From: Martinezella rhizogenes | GTDB lineage: Bacteria > Pseudomonadota > Alphaproteobacteria > Rhizobiales > Rhizobiaceae | Direction of reading: 5' to 3' | DNA: 64,000 nt | Assembly (NCBI RefSeq): GCF_000799715.1 | Contig: NZ_JUHG01000011.1 | Location: 496,001 to 560,000 of the forward strand | Shown: in pieces, positions 8,749 through 17,973 of the stretch | Layout: each line of letters opens with the position of its first letter | How positions within the stretch are numbered: the stretch's first letter is position 1 | Translations under genes and position numbers: made by a program | Notes under the pieces: model-generated | Told to the model about the DNA's origin: nothing | The model's input: the letters and a program-made list of their open reading frames with translations, nothing else | Databases searched by the model: none

Positions 8749-9174
8749 TCAGTCTGACGGCCCCGCCGTCAGCAGCCCCGGTCGTCCTCGCCGATATTGC
8801 GGCAGCCCATCGCCAATCTCGTAGAAATCGCCCTTGTCGGCGCAATAAATATGGTAGCCAAGTTTCAGCTCGCTCGGCTGATCGAACAGGCCGGCCATAA
8901 TGGAGATATTGTCAGAACTGTCCGCCGACCAGAAAAGCGCCGAACCGCAGATGCGGCAGAAACCTCGGCGGGCAAAGGAGCTGGCGCGATACCAGGTGAT
9001 CGCCTCTTCGCCTTCGATGGCAATGTTGCCGCGAGGCACGTCGGTTGCGGCATAATAAAGCCCCGTCTGCTTACGGCATTGCGAGCAATGACAGGCAACG
9101 ACCTCCCGTAACGCGCCGTGTGTCTTGAAACGTACGGCTCCGCAAAGGCAAGCGCCGGTGTGTTCGTCGTTCAT
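8749..9174 (-). CDS. GFA (glutathione-dependent formaldehyde-activating)-family protein
   Basis: A 141-residue CENP-V/GFA-fold zinc protein. Cysteine motifs are intact: CLCG near residue 10, CHCSQC near 29, and FCRICGS near 73, which form the two zinc sites. Founding members add glutathione to formaldehyde, but most short GFA proteins have no proven substrate, so only the family is called. ATG at 9174 is preceded by a GGGGAT ribosome-like site. It is a single gene, convergent with the toxin and divergent from nothing close. Confidence 0.88.
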   Translation of the reverse strand: MNDEHTGACLCGAVRFKTHGALREVVACHCSQCRKQTGLYYAATDVPRGNIAIEGEEAITWYRASSFARRGFCRICGSALFWSADSSDNISIMAGLFDQPSELKLGYHIYCADKGDFYEIGDGLPQYRRGRPGLLTAGPSD

Positions 9175-9280
9175 GCTGATCCCCTTCGTTTCCCCGCAAT
9201 CTTGACGAGGACGCGATCAGCGTCAAACGCAAAGAAATGAAACAATCTTCAGCCGGATTGATTGCAGATGCACAAAAACA

Positions 9281-9308
9281 AACGGGCCGGTTTCTGGACC
9301 GGCCCGTT
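9281..9308 (-). terminator. Intrinsic terminator of the DAHP synthase gene
   Basis: A 10-bp perfect stem (AACGGGCCGG / CCGGCCCGTT) with an 8-base loop, followed on the minus strand by a T-rich tail (TTTGTTTTTG). It lies 28 bp past the stop of the DAHP synthase gene. Confidence 0.85.
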
Positions 9309-9335
9309 CACAAGGAATGATTTGGTAGCTCTCGA

Positions 9336-10709
9336 TCAGCCGTGCGCGGCGAGGCGCTTCTCGTCGCGTCCTCCCTTCATGCGTTCGGCGAGCAGGAAGG
9401 CCAGTTCCAGGGCCTGATCGGCATTCAAGCGCGGGTCGCAATGCGTGTGGTAGCGATCCTGAAGATCGTCGGCGCCGACGGCACGGGCGCCGCCTGTGCA
9501 TTCGGTCACGTCCTTGCCGGTCATCTCGATATGGATGCCACCTGGATGCGTGCCCTCGGCGCGGTGGATCTGGAAGAAGCTTTCGACTTCCGACAGGATG
9601 CGCTCGAACGGCCGGGTCTTGTAGTTGTTGAGCGTGATCGTGTTGCCGTGCATCGGATCGCAGGACCAGACGACCTTGCGGCCTTCCTTCTCGACGGCAC
9701 GAATGAGGCGCGGCAGGTTGTCGGCGACCTTGTCGTGGCCGAAACGGCAGATCAGCGTCAGGCGACCGGCTTCGTTGGCGGGGTTCAGGATGTCGATCAG
9801 GTTGAGCAGATCGTCCGCCTGCAGCGAAGGACCGCACTTCAGGCCGATCGGGTTCTTGATGCCGCGGAAATATTCGATATGCGCGTGATCGGCCTGGCGC
9901 GTACGATCGCCGATCCAGAGCATATGGCCCGACGTCGCATACCAGTCACCCGAGGTGGAATCGACACGCGTAAATGCCTCTTCGTAGCCGAGCAGCAGGG
10001 CTTCATGGCTGGTGAAGAAATCGGTCTCGCGCAGGCTCGGATTGTTCTCCGAGGAGATACCGATCGCCTTCATGAAATCCATGGTCTCGCTGATGCGGTC
10101 GGCGAGCTTGCGGTAGCGTTCGCCCTGCGGGCTGTCCTTGACGAAACCGAGCATCCACTGGTGCACGTTTTCGAGGTTGGCATAGCCGCCCATCGCGAAG
10201 GCGCGCAGCAGATTGAGCGTCGCCGCCGACTGGCGGTAAGCCATCATCTGGCGCTCCGGATTGGGAATACGCGCTTCTTCATTGAATTCGATGCCGTTGA
10301 CGATATCGCCGCGATAGCTCGGCAGCGACACGCCGCCCTGGGTCTCGATGCCCGAGGAGCGCGGCTTGGCGAACTGGCCGGCGATACGGCCAACCTTGAC
10401 GACCGGCAACTGGGCGCCAAACGTCAGGACGACGGCCATCTGCAGGAAAGCGCGGAAGAAGTCGCGGATCGTGTCGGCACCGTGCTCGGCGAAGCTCTCG
10501 GCGCAGTCGCCGCCTTGCAGCAGGAAGCCGTTGCCCTCGGCAACATTGGCCAGATGCGCTTTCAGACGGCGCGCCTCACCGGCAAAAACCAGCGGCGGAT
10601 AGCTGGCAAGCTGCGCTTCCGTTGCCGCCAGTGCTGCCTGGTCCGGATAATCCGGCATCTGCTGGATCGGTTTTTGCCGCCAAGTGCTCGGTGTCCAATT
10701 CTGTGCCAT
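9336..10709 (-). CDS. Class II 3-deoxy-7-phosphoheptulonate (DAHP) synthase
   Basis: A 457-residue enzyme for the first step of the shikimate pathway: phosphoenolpyruvate + erythrose-4-phosphate to DAHP. It is the plant-like class II type normal for rhizobia, full length, with the motifs [14 protein letters not shown] near the N-terminus, [25 protein letters not shown], and [12 protein letters not shown] near the metal site. The reading frame extends 34 codons further upstream, but ATG at 10709 is preferred: it follows an AGGTGAG site and gives the usual N-terminus. It is monocistronic, with its own terminator. Confidence 0.95.
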   Translation of the reverse strand: MAQNWTPSTWRQKPIQQMPDYPDQAALAATEAQLASYPPLVFAGEARRLKAHLANVAEGNGFLLQGGDCAESFAEHGADTIRDFFRAFLQMAVVLTFGAQLPVVKVGRIAGQFAKPRSSGIETQGGVSLPSYRGDIVNGIEFNEEARIPNPERQMMAYRQSAATLNLLRAFAMGGYANLENVHQWMLGFVKDSPQGERYRKLADRISETMDFMKAIGISSENNPSLRETDFFTSHEALLLGYEEAFTRVDSTSGDWYATSGHMLWIGDRTRQADHAHIEYFRGIKNPIGLKCGPSLQADDLLNLIDILNPANEAGRLTLICRFGHDKVADNLPRLIRAVEKEGRKVVWSCDPMHGNTITLNNYKTRPFERILSEVESFFQIHRAEGTHPGGIHIEMTGKDVTECTGGARAVGADDLQDRYHTHCDPRLNADQALELAFLLAERMKGGRDEKRLAAHG

Positions 10710-10858
10710 CTCACTCACCTGTTTCCGCGCCTGGTCTTTTCGCCAAGTGCCCGTCGCCGTAAATTGTGCGCGCTTATAAACCTTTGCCGACCACTTGCAA
10801 AGGCGAACCAACTATTCGGCAGGTCTTTTGTGCGCCTGGGAATTACTATCCCTATTGC

Positions 10859-12244
10859 TTACACGCGCTCGCCGTTGCGGATGCGATAGCTTGGAGAATA
10901 CATCGTCACCAATTCTTCGGCCGCCGTCGGATGAACGGCCATGGTGCGATCGAAATCTTCCTTGGTGCAGCCGGCCTTCAACGGAATACCAAGCAATTGC
11001 GCCATCTCGCCCGCATCATGACCGAGAATATGCGCGCCGATCACCTTGCGGTCGGCGGCATTGACGATCAGCTTCATGATCATCTTCTCGTTGCGGCCGG
11101 ACAGCGTCGCCTTCATCGGCCGGAACTGGGCGCGATAAACCTCGAGTTCCGGATAACGCTTGGCCGCATCCTCCTCGGTCAGGCCGACCGTGCCGATCTC
11201 CGGCTGCGAGAAGACGGCCGTCGCGATCAGCTCATGATCTGGACGGGTCGGATTATCCTTATAGACGGTCTCGATGAAGCACATGGCCTCATGGATCGCC
11301 ACGGGCGTCAATTGTACCCTGTCGGTGACATCGCCAAGCGCGTAGATGTTCGGCACCGACGTCCGCGAGTATTCGTCAACGACGATGGCACCATGCTCGT
11401 TGATCGCCACGCCGGCGGCCTCAAGCCCGAGGTCCCTCGTATTCGGCGTGCGGCCCAGCGCCAGCATCACCGTATCCACGGTCAACGCTTTGTCGTTCTT
11501 CGTCCGGACGCTGAGGCCCTTCTCCGTCTTCGTCACGCTCTCGATGATGTCGTGGCAGAGAATACGGATGCCCTTGGCCTCCATTGCCTCATGCAAGCCC
11601 TTGCGCAGGTCCAGGTCGAAGCGCGACAGGATCTCGGCGCCGCGATAGATCAGCGTCGTTTCGACACCGAGCCCATGGAAAATATTGGCGAATTCCACCG
11701 CGATATAGCCGCCGCCGGCGATCAGGATCGACTTCGGCAGTTCATCCAGATGGAAAGCCTCATTGGACGAAATGCAGAATTCGTGTCCCGGCAAGGCCGT
11801 ATGCAGGTTCGGCGTTCCGCCGGTGGCAACGACGATCGTCTCGGCGGTAACGGTCTTGCCGGTCTTAAGGAGGCGGATCGTATGGGCGTCGACCAACTCG
11901 GCGCGCGTATCGAAGATCTCGGCCTTGGCGTTGTCGAGCCCCTTGCGATAGAGCCCCTCCAGACGCTCGATTTCCTTGTCCTTCGCCGCGATCAGCTTCT
12001 TCCAGTCAAAAGTGCTTTCGCCGACCGTCCAGCCGAAGCCGGCGGCATCCTCGAAATGCTCGCTAAATTGCGAGGCATAGACGAAGAGCTTCTTCGGCAC
12101 GCAGCCGCGGATCACGCAGGTGCCGCCATAACGATATTCCTCGGCAATGCCGACCTTCTTGCCGAGCGATGCGGCGACGCGCGCGCTGCGCACGCCTCCC
12201 GAACCGCCACCAATGACGAAAAGATCGAAATCAAAGGAAGACAT
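10859..12244 (-). CDS. gor: Glutathione reductase
   Basis: A 461-residue FAD flavoprotein that reduces glutathione disulfide with NADPH. The FAD-binding GGGSGGVRSAR motif is at residues 12-22, the redox-active disulfide is in GGTCVIRGCVPKK (about 40-52), the NAD(P)-binding Rossmann site is ILIAGGGYIAVEF (about 170) and the C-terminal catalytic His-Glu is in HPTAAEE near residue 440. It keeps arginines after the second glycine motif, consistent with NADPH. A terminator separates it from DUF2059 and rpiA upstream, so it probably has its own promoter within 12245-12326 despite the conserved gene order. Confidence 0.96.
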   Translation of the reverse strand: MSSFDFDLFVIGGGSGGVRSARVAASLGKKVGIAEEYRYGGTCVIRGCVPKKLFVYASQFSEHFEDAAGFGWTVGESTFDWKKLIAAKDKEIERLEGLYRKGLDNAKAEIFDTRAELVDAHTIRLLKTGKTVTAETIVVATGGTPNLHTALPGHEFCISSNEAFHLDELPKSILIAGGGYIAVEFANIFHGLGVETTLIYRGAEILSRFDLDLRKGLHEAMEAKGIRILCHDIIESVTKTEKGLSVRTKNDKALTVDTVMLALGRTPNTRDLGLEAAGVAINEHGAIVVDEYSRTSVPNIYALGDVTDRVQLTPVAIHEAMCFIETVYKDNPTRPDHELIATAVFSQPEIGTVGLTEEDAAKRYPELEVYRAQFRPMKATLSGRNEKMIMKLIVNAADRKVIGAHILGHDAGEMAQLLGIPLKAGCTKEDFDRTMAVHPTAAEELVTMYSPSYRIRNGERV

Positions 12245-12326
12245 CGGCTACTCCTGCGGAAATAAGGGCGGCGCGCAAAGCGCGCGTGGGGTCGCCCCTG
12301 ATATAGGATCTTGGCATGCAAAAAGA

Positions 12327-12352
12327 AAAGCCCGGAACGATATCCGGGCTTT
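12327..12352 (-). terminator. Terminator of the rpiA-DUF2059 unit
   Basis: A 9-bp perfect stem (AAAGCCCGG / CCGGGCTTT), 8-base loop, followed on the minus strand by TTCTTTTT. It ends the DUF2059 gene (stop at 12429) and precedes gor. Confidence 0.85.
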
Positions 12353-12428
12353 AAATTCCGAGAGCTGGAATGCGTAATCCCGAAAACTCCGAGACTATGT
12401 TCGGAGGGGATCACGACAAAGGTCAAGC

Positions 12429-13001
12429 TTACTTCTTGGTTGCCGGAGCCGGTGCCGGCTGGGCGCCAGTGGTAGCATCGGTCGGCACGGGTGCGATCGG
12501 CGCCTTCACCACCTTCTGCAGGGCGTCGCTGCTCTGGTTGGCGAGATCGCGCGAAATGCCCTGCCCCCAGATGTCGGCCGCCTTGTAAAGCTCGCGCAAA
12601 GCGACCGGATTGTCCTGCAGGAATTTCTTGCCGGTTGGCGAGGTGAAGAATGTGGCGATAGAGTTGAGCTCCTCAGTCGAAAACGCCTTGGAGTAGGTTA
12701 CGGCAGCTTCACGCTCCAGGTCAGCGCGGCGCGGCGCAAGAGCAAGCGCGGTCGCATCGACGGACGAATTGATGGCGTCGCCGAAGTTCGGATTCGCCTG
12801 GATCATCGTGCTCTTCAACTGCTCGGCAAGATTCGGCAGAATGTTATCGAACTGGTTCGTGACACCGAGCGCGTTGATCGCGGCCCGGGCGGCCTTGATC
12901 TGTTCTTCCGACACTTCCTGCGCGCTGACGGAACCGAGCGCGATACCAGAAAGAACGATGGTTGCAGCGGCAAAACGGCCAAGACCCGCAATTTTGATCA
13001 T
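12429..13001 (-). CDS. DUF2059 periplasmic protein
   Basis: A 190-residue protein. A signal peptide (about 1-26, cleavage near SVSA-QE) precedes a helical DUF2059 domain (about 30-165; motifs LPNLAEQLKS, YSKAFSTEELNSIATFF, SPTGKKFL). The tail is Ala/Pro-rich. The family is periplasmic and uncharacterised. The frame is open 36 codons further, but ATG at 13001 has AGGAG ten bases upstream and begins the signal peptide, so that start is chosen. It is 13 bp after rpiA on the same strand, hence co-transcribed, and ends at the terminator at 12327. Confidence 0.9.
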   Translation of the reverse strand: MIKIAGLGRFAAATIVLSGIALGSVSAQEVSEEQIKAARAAINALGVTNQFDNILPNLAEQLKSTMIQANPNFGDAINSSVDATALALAPRRADLEREAAVTYSKAFSTEELNSIATFFTSPTGKKFLQDNPVALRELYKAADIWGQGISRDLANQSSDALQKVVKAPIAPVPTDATTGAQPAPAPATKK

Positions 13002-13014
13002 GAGTTCAGTGCTC

Positions 13015-13716
13015 CTATGTATTGTTCGCCTGCAACGTGCGTGCGCCGGAGGGACCGGCAATGATCGCAAGTGTCGCCATGTTGATAAAGAGCCCGTGTT
13101 CGACAACACCGGGAATCGAATTTAGCGCAATAGACAGCGCCTCTGCATCAGGAATACGGCCAAAAGATGCGTCGATGATGAAATGTCCGCCGTCGGTCAT
13201 GAAGTTGCCATCCTCGGACTGGCGCAGGTTCAGAGCGCCGGAAAGGCCCAGGCGGGCGGCCGTCTTTTCGATCAGGATATGCGTGGAAACGAGGCCGAAT
13301 GGGTTGACCTCGATCGGCAGTGGAAAGGCGCCAAGTGTCTGAACAACCTTGCTTTCGTCGGCAATGACGATCATTCGCCGTGACGAGGCCGCGACGATCT
13401 TTTCGCGCAGCAGCGCGCCGCCGCCGCCCTTGATCAGCCGCAGGGCGCTATCCACCTCGTCGGCACCATCGATGGTAAGATCAAGCTCGGGACGTTCATC
13501 AAGCGACTTCAGCGGCACGCCGAGCTCAACGCAAAGCCGGGCCGTCCGTTCGGAAGTCGGAACACCCTCGATAACGAGGCCGCTTGCCACTTTCTCGGCG
13601 AGCAACCGAACGAATTCCTCGGCCGTGCTGCCCGTGCCTATCCCGAGCCGCATACCGCTCTCGACATAGGCCAGAGCCGCCCTTGCAGCCTCGATCTTCA
13701 TTTGGCGGGCGTCCAT
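13015..13716 (-). CDS. rpiA: Ribose-5-phosphate isomerase A
   Basis: A 233-residue enzyme interconverting ribose-5-phosphate and ribulose-5-phosphate in the pentose phosphate pathway. Family motifs are complete: [11 protein letters not shown] (about 25-35), the [11 protein letters not shown] active-site loop (about 82), [14 protein letters not shown] (about 97-110) and SFGRIPDA near the C-terminus. Length matches RpiA. It heads an operon with the DUF2059 gene and is divergent from gph across 197 bp. Confidence 0.96.
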   Translation of the reverse strand: MDARQMKIEAARAALAYVESGMRLGIGTGSTAEEFVRLLAEKVASGLVIEGVPTSERTARLCVELGVPLKSLDERPELDLTIDGADEVDSALRLIKGGGGALLREKIVAASSRRMIVIADESKVVQTLGAFPLPIEVNPFGLVSTHILIEKTAARLGLSGALNLRQSEDGNFMTDGGHFIIDASFGRIPDAEALSIALNSIPGVVEHGLFINMATLAIIAGPSGARTLQANNT

Positions 13717-13913
13717 GCGCTACCTGCTCCCGCGTGTTACGTTGGGTGCTGTTTACACGGCTCTCCGGGCAAACGAAAGCCAAAATAACGGTCCCGCATA
13801 GAAATCCCGGACCATATTTGAGCGGCTTGCCGCGCCTTTGGTTGCAATTGCTGGCTCGATCTTTTAACTCCGAAAGACTAGCTTTCCTCTTCTGTTCCAA
13901 AGGCTGATTCCTC

Positions 13914-14588
13914 GTGAAATCTTCCCTTGTCGTATTCGATCTCGACGGCACCCTGCTCGACACCCATGCCGATCTTGTCGCCAGCCTCAATCACACGACC
14001 GCCGCGCTCCATCTCGCGCCCGTCGGTTATGACGACCTGACGCATCTGGTGGGCAATGGCGCGCAGGTGATGATCGAACGCGCGTGCAAGCTGCGGGATT
14101 ATACGCTGGCTCCGGAAGAGTTGCCGGCACTCCTTCAGCGCTTCATCACGCACTATAGCGAGACCATGCCGGGCCTGACCGAACCTTATCCTGGCCTGCT
14201 GGCCGCCATGGATGCGCTGAAGAGGCAGGGCTACAAGCTGGCGGTCTGCACCAACAAGATGGAATCCCTGGCGCTCACGCTGCTCGAGAGGCTCAATCTG
14301 ACCCATTATTTCGAAGCCGTCACCGGAGGGGATACCTTCCCCGTTCGCAAGCCGAATGCCGAGCATCTGATCGGCACGGTAGACCGCGCCGGCGGCGATC
14401 TCCGCCGCACCGTCATGATCGGCGACAGCGTCAACGACATCCTCGTTGCCCGCAACGCCGGCGTTCCTTCGATCGCCGTCCCCTTCGGCTATTCCGACGT
14501 CAGCGTGGAAACCCTCGGCCCGAACCGCATTATCAGCCATTATGACGAGCTGACGCCGGCGCTGATCCAGGGACTGCTCGCAGCTTAG
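13914..14588 (+). CDS. gph: Phosphoglycolate phosphatase (HAD family)
   Basis: A 224-residue haloacid-dehalogenase phosphatase. Motif I VFDLDGTLLDT (residues 7-17), motif II VCTNK (about 108), and motif III/IV with the conserved Lys and GDSVNDILVARNAG (about 172) are present, as in Gph, which removes the phosphate from 2-phosphoglycolate arising from DNA repair or RuBisCO side reactions. The GTG start at 13914 begins directly with the first beta strand, as usual for the family. It is divergent from rpiA. HAD substrate calls from sequence alone are moderate, but length and order fit Gph. Confidence 0.9.
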   Translation: MKSSLVVFDLDGTLLDTHADLVASLNHTTAALHLAPVGYDDLTHLVGNGAQVMIERACKLRDYTLAPEELPALLQRFITHYSETMPGLTEPYPGLLAAMDALKRQGYKLAVCTNKMESLALTLLERLNLTHYFEAVTGGDTFPVRKPNAEHLIGTVDRAGGDLRRTVMIGDSVNDILVARNAGVPSIAVPFGYSDVSVETLGPNRIISHYDELTPALIQGLLAA

Positions 14589-14596
14589 GGCAGCGT

Positions 14597-14611
14597 CCGG
14601 CCAGATGCCGG
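14597..14611 (+). other. Hairpin just after gph
   Basis: A perfect 5-bp stem, CCGGC / GCCGG, with a CAGAT loop, 8 bp downstream of the gph stop. No T-run follows, so it is not a classical terminator. It may instead be part of the 5' end of the RNA candidate that follows. Confidence 0.35.
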
Positions 14612-14612
14612 A

Positions 14613-14775
14613 GAGGCCCCGCTTTACTTTATGCTCGAAGTTGCAATTGGCCTTGCGCCGTTCGCGCTCCTGCGCCACAACAGGGTTACACAAGCCCCAC
14701 TTAAACGGGATAGGGATCAGGTGGGTCGGCAACACCGCCGCTTGCCATCCGCGCCGAAGTAAGGGTGCGAATTGC
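14613..14775 (+). ncRNA. Structured RNA candidate, possibly 6S RNA (ssrS)
   Basis: The 209-bp gap between gph and the next gene holds no credible ORF but strong RNA-like pairing. An outer stem joins CTTTACTTT (14622-14630) with GAAGTAAGG (14756-14764), 9 bp with three G-U pairs. Inside it TGGC pairs with GCCA (14744-14747) and GCGCCG with CGCCGC. Two hairpins follow: CCTG..CAGG, and CCCACTT..AGGTGGG around 14696-14723. A long rod with a closing stem, an asymmetric internal loop and about 150-160 nt is what 6S RNA looks like, and the pieces ACAACAGGGTTAC and ACTTAAACGGG look familiar from alphaproteobacterial 6S, but this is memory rather than a search result. Ends are approximate. Confidence 0.45.
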
Positions 14776-14797
14776 GGTTTAATGGCGGAGCGCGCGC

Positions 14798-15967
14798 TTG
14801 CTGATAGCAGACCCTGAAGACCGCAATAGCGGAAGACTACCTCCACGAAAAGGGCGGTTTGCGCCGATAATCCGTACGCTGACAATTTGCATTGCCTTAT
14901 GTTCGGCAATTGCATTCTACATCTACGGCGACCGCATTATTGGCCGTGTCGAGGAAGCTGTCGCGGCAAAGCCGGACGCGGCACTCCTTGCCGTCTACCA
15001 GAAATTCGAAATCGACCCGCTGCCAAATGTTGTCGCCGGCCGCACGCCCATGGCCTCCTATCTCGACATGCTGCGTCGGGAGCCGTGTGACTGGAATGCC
15101 CTTTATGGTTTCGCGGGAGAACTGCAGGTACGAGGCTATCGCCGCGAAGCAGCAAAGACTTTAGTCGCATTTTCCAACAAATGCGTACCTTCGAATGTTG
15201 CGCTCCAAAACGCAGCGGACATTCTCGGCGGCCTGGGCGATTTCGACGAGGCGCTCAAAGTCTCGGATGAGCTTGTGGCGATGACACCGGGCATGCGTGA
15301 TTACTATTTTCTGCGCGGACAAATCCGCCAGAGAGCGAAGAAATATCACGATGCGATCGATGACTACTATTCCGTCATCGGCCTCTCCGACAGTCTGACG
15401 ACACTCAACAGCCTGGTTTTTCAAAATATTTCCGACAGCTACTCCGCTCTCGGCAACTATTGCGAGGCAATCGCGCCGCTGCAGACCTGGATATCAATCA
15501 ATCCGGAGCAGAACGATACCGCGGCCGTGCGTGGAATTATCAAGGATTACACCACCAAGGGAAAGTGCGCGGCGAGCTACGCCACGGGCAGCGACCGCTT
15601 CCCCACTCAGGGTAAAAGTGTGATCATCGCGAAGGTCAACATCAATGGAGTGGACGGAAGGTTCGTGGTCGACACCGGCGCCGGCTTTGTATCCGTCAGC
15701 AAGGAATTCGCTACGCGGGCGAAGTTGCTGCTCGACGAGCGCAATGCGATTTCCCTGCAAACCGCCAACGGCGTCTCGCAAGGACTTCGCACGACCGCCT
15801 CCACGGTCAAGGTCGGACGTGTGGAAGCCAACGATGTCACCACCGTCGTTCTAGCCGACGAAAAGGCGTTGGGCGGCGACATCGATGGCTTGTTGGGTCG
15901 TTCGTTTCTGTCGCGTTTCGATATCACATTTGGAAGCCGCGAATGGCGGATCGAAACCAAGGATTAA
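14798..15967 (+). CDS. TPR protein fused to a retropepsin-like aspartyl protease domain
   Basis: A 389-residue protein. One N-terminal membrane helix (about 26-44) anchors it, with the rest probably periplasmic. Residues about 85-240 form TPR-like helical repeats (ALQNAADILGGLGDFDEALK, IRQRAKKYHDAIDDYY). Residues about 275-385 form a clan AA retropepsin domain with the catalytic FVVDTGAGFVSVS motif and the second glycine-rich strand IDGLLGRSFLSRF. Such single-domain proteases act as dimers. Start is uncertain: TTG at 14798 is the only start before the membrane helix and has only a loose GGCGGAG upstream. Substrate unknown. A second protein with the same protease clan lies at 52038-52739. Confidence 0.8.
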   Translation: MLIADPEDRNSGRLPPRKGRFAPIIRTLTICIALCSAIAFYIYGDRIIGRVEEAVAAKPDAALLAVYQKFEIDPLPNVVAGRTPMASYLDMLRREPCDWNALYGFAGELQVRGYRREAAKTLVAFSNKCVPSNVALQNAADILGGLGDFDEALKVSDELVAMTPGMRDYYFLRGQIRQRAKKYHDAIDDYYSVIGLSDSLTTLNSLVFQNISDSYSALGNYCEAIAPLQTWISINPEQNDTAAVRGIIKDYTTKGKCAASYATGSDRFPTQGKSVIIAKVNINGVDGRFVVDTGAGFVSVSKEFATRAKLLLDERNAISLQTANGVSQGLRTTASTVKVGRVEANDVTTVVLADEKALGGDIDGLLGRSFLSRFDITFGSREWRIETKD

Positions 15968-16014
15968 TGCCGCGTTTCTCATCCGGTTTCTGATGTGCAA
16001 TCTGCGCAATACAC

Positions 16015-16051
16015 AAAGAAAAAGGCGGCCCAACGGGCCGCCTTTTTCTTT
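16015..16051. terminator. Strong bidirectional terminator
   Basis: A perfect 17-bp stem (AAAGAAAAAGGCGGCCC and its complement) with a 3-base AAC loop lies between two convergent genes. A-rich and T-rich flanks make it work in both directions, for the TPR-protease gene (+) and the L,D-transpeptidase gene (-). Confidence 0.92.
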
Positions 16052-16071
16052 GTTTGAATATCAAGCTGCAG

Positions 16072-17973
16072 TCAGATCTGCGCCATGCGGGACTTGCTGG
16101 TCGCGTCGAGTGCCTTTTGCGTTGCCGCGTCGCGATCGTAGACATCGTTGAAATACTGCACGACGCCGTTCTTGTTCGGCCAGGCGGTGAAGTAAGCGAT
16201 ATAGATCGGGAATTTCTGCGGCACGGCCACGGCCTTGTTCTGGCCGCCGGCAATCTGCTTGGCAACATCCTCGACCGTGGTGTTCAGGACCGCGGCAGCC
16301 ATGGCGCGCGGGTCGGCAAGGCGGACGCAGCCGTGGCTGAGCGCGCGCATATCCTTCTTGAAGAAGCTCTTCTGCGGCGTGTCATGCATGTAGATCGCAT
16401 GCGAGTTCGGGAAGAGGATCTTCAGCTCGCCCAACGCATTGTCGCTGCTCGGCGGCTGGCGAACCGAAACGCTCTTGGTTGAGCCGTACCAGTCGACGCT
16501 GGACGAAGCGACCGCGCGACCGCCGACTTCAACCTGATAGCCCATGCGATCGAGATAGTTCGGATCGGAGCGCAGCTTGGGCAACATCTCATTGATGATG
16601 ATCGACTGCGGAACGCCCCAGAATGGGTTGAACTCGACGGTCTGAACCTGGTTTTGGAAGAAGAAGGTCTGATGCGCCTTGTTGCCGACGACGACACGCA
16701 TCGACAGCTGTTCCTGATTGTTGTTGTGGTAGTAGACCATGAAGGCCGGCTGATTGATGAAAACATAGCGCGAGCCAAGCTCGGCCGGCAGCCAACGCAG
16801 CTGCTCCATGGCGATAACCAGCTTCTGGATCTTCACATCGTTGTTTTCGCCGACCATGGCGCGGACCGAAGACTGACCGATGACGCCATCGGACGTCAGG
16901 CCCTTTTCCTTCTGGAAGTCCTCGACCAGTGACACGAGGTCCGGAGTATAATCCGGCGTCCCCAGATAGGAGGCAAGCGTATCCGCGTGAGCCGTCTTCA
17001 GCACATCGGAACCACGATGCTGGATCGCCTTGACGATATTGGCCATTTCCGGCGAGCTGCCGCCCGGCTTGAGAACGCCTGTCAGCGAGATGGAAACACT
17101 GGTGCCATCGGTGCCACTTGCGCCCTTGAGCTTGGCAAGCTCAGCCTTCAACTCCGTAAACTGCTGGTTCGAAGGACTGCGGCTGTTGAGATAAGCGGCA
17201 ACATCCGGGCTTGCACGCAACAGGCCGAGCACCGGCATCAGGTTGACGTCCTTGCGCTTGAAGTCGTGATAGCCGGAAATCTTGTTCGGGTCGAGGCGGC
17301 CACGTACCGTGTCCTGAACGAACATCAGCACCTTGCTGGACAGCGCCAGCTCGAACTGCATTAGTGCACGGTCGCGCATCTCCGGATCGACGCTTGCCTG
17401 GTCGAAGCTCGGAGGTGTCACGGCATAATCGGCGGGATCGAGGCCAACGGAGGCGGCATCGGCCAGAACAGACATGGCAGCCTTTGCCTTGTCGCTGACA
17501 GCATTGTCGGCAACCCAGACCAGCGGCTTGCTCTGGTCGGCGTAATAGGACTCGACCGCCTTGGCGACATCGTTCGTGGTCATGACGCGAACTTCAGTCA
17601 GGTGATGGCGCTGCGACGCGCTGGGATCGACAGCGACCGGCGTGGCCGAAGCATCGGCGACAGCACCGGTTACCACCGGATCCGCGAAACGATTGGACGC
17701 AACCAGCCGCATGGCTTCGGGCTTGTAGGTGTAATATTGCGGAGCATCGACTTTGGGCAGTGGCCCTTTTGCCTGCGCCGGCTTGGGAGTACCAAGGCTC
17801 TCCTGAGCCGGATTGTCGGTGAGCGGGGCGGAGACTTGCGTACTCTGCTGACGCCCCTGGCCTCCACGAATGAAGTCCATGAGGGTCATCGCGTTCGCGG
17901 TTGTCGCGCCGACGGCGGAGATGCAGCAGGAAAGCGCCAGGACGGATGCTGCGGCTTTGGTGACAAGTTTCAT
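16072..17973 (-). CDS. L,D-transpeptidase, YcbB (LdtD)-type
   Basis: A 633-residue exported peptidoglycan enzyme. A signal peptide (about 1-28) is followed by a low-complexity region, the YcbB-type scaffold domain (about 150-300, with LDPADYAV and VRGRLDPNKIS), a peptidoglycan-binding module (about 330-375, GLTSDGVIGQSSVRAM) and a YkuD catalytic domain (about 400-580) with the Cys-histidine signature HGCVRLADP. These enzymes make 3-3 cross-links between peptidoglycan stems or attach proteins to the wall; in Rhizobiales such cross-links are abundant at growth poles. Single gene facing a strong shared terminator. The upstream region has a possible CtrA half-site at 18057-18064. Confidence 0.93.
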   Translation of the reverse strand: MKLVTKAAASVLALSCCISAVGATTANAMTLMDFIRGGQGRQQSTQVSAPLTDNPAQESLGTPKPAQAKGPLPKVDAPQYYTYKPEAMRLVASNRFADPVVTGAVADASATPVAVDPSASQRHHLTEVRVMTTNDVAKAVESYYADQSKPLVWVADNAVSDKAKAAMSVLADAASVGLDPADYAVTPPSFDQASVDPEMRDRALMQFELALSSKVLMFVQDTVRGRLDPNKISGYHDFKRKDVNLMPVLGLLRASPDVAAYLNSRSPSNQQFTELKAELAKLKGASGTDGTSVSISLTGVLKPGGSSPEMANIVKAIQHRGSDVLKTAHADTLASYLGTPDYTPDLVSLVEDFQKEKGLTSDGVIGQSSVRAMVGENNDVKIQKLVIAMEQLRWLPAELGSRYVFINQPAFMVYYHNNNQEQLSMRVVVGNKAHQTFFFQNQVQTVEFNPFWGVPQSIIINEMLPKLRSDPNYLDRMGYQVEVGGRAVASSSVDWYGSTKSVSVRQPPSSDNALGELKILFPNSHAIYMHDTPQKSFFKKDMRALSHGCVRLADPRAMAAAVLNTTVEDVAKQIAGGQNKAVAVPQKFPIYIAYFTAWPNKNGVVQYFNDVYDRDAATQKALDATSKSRMAQI

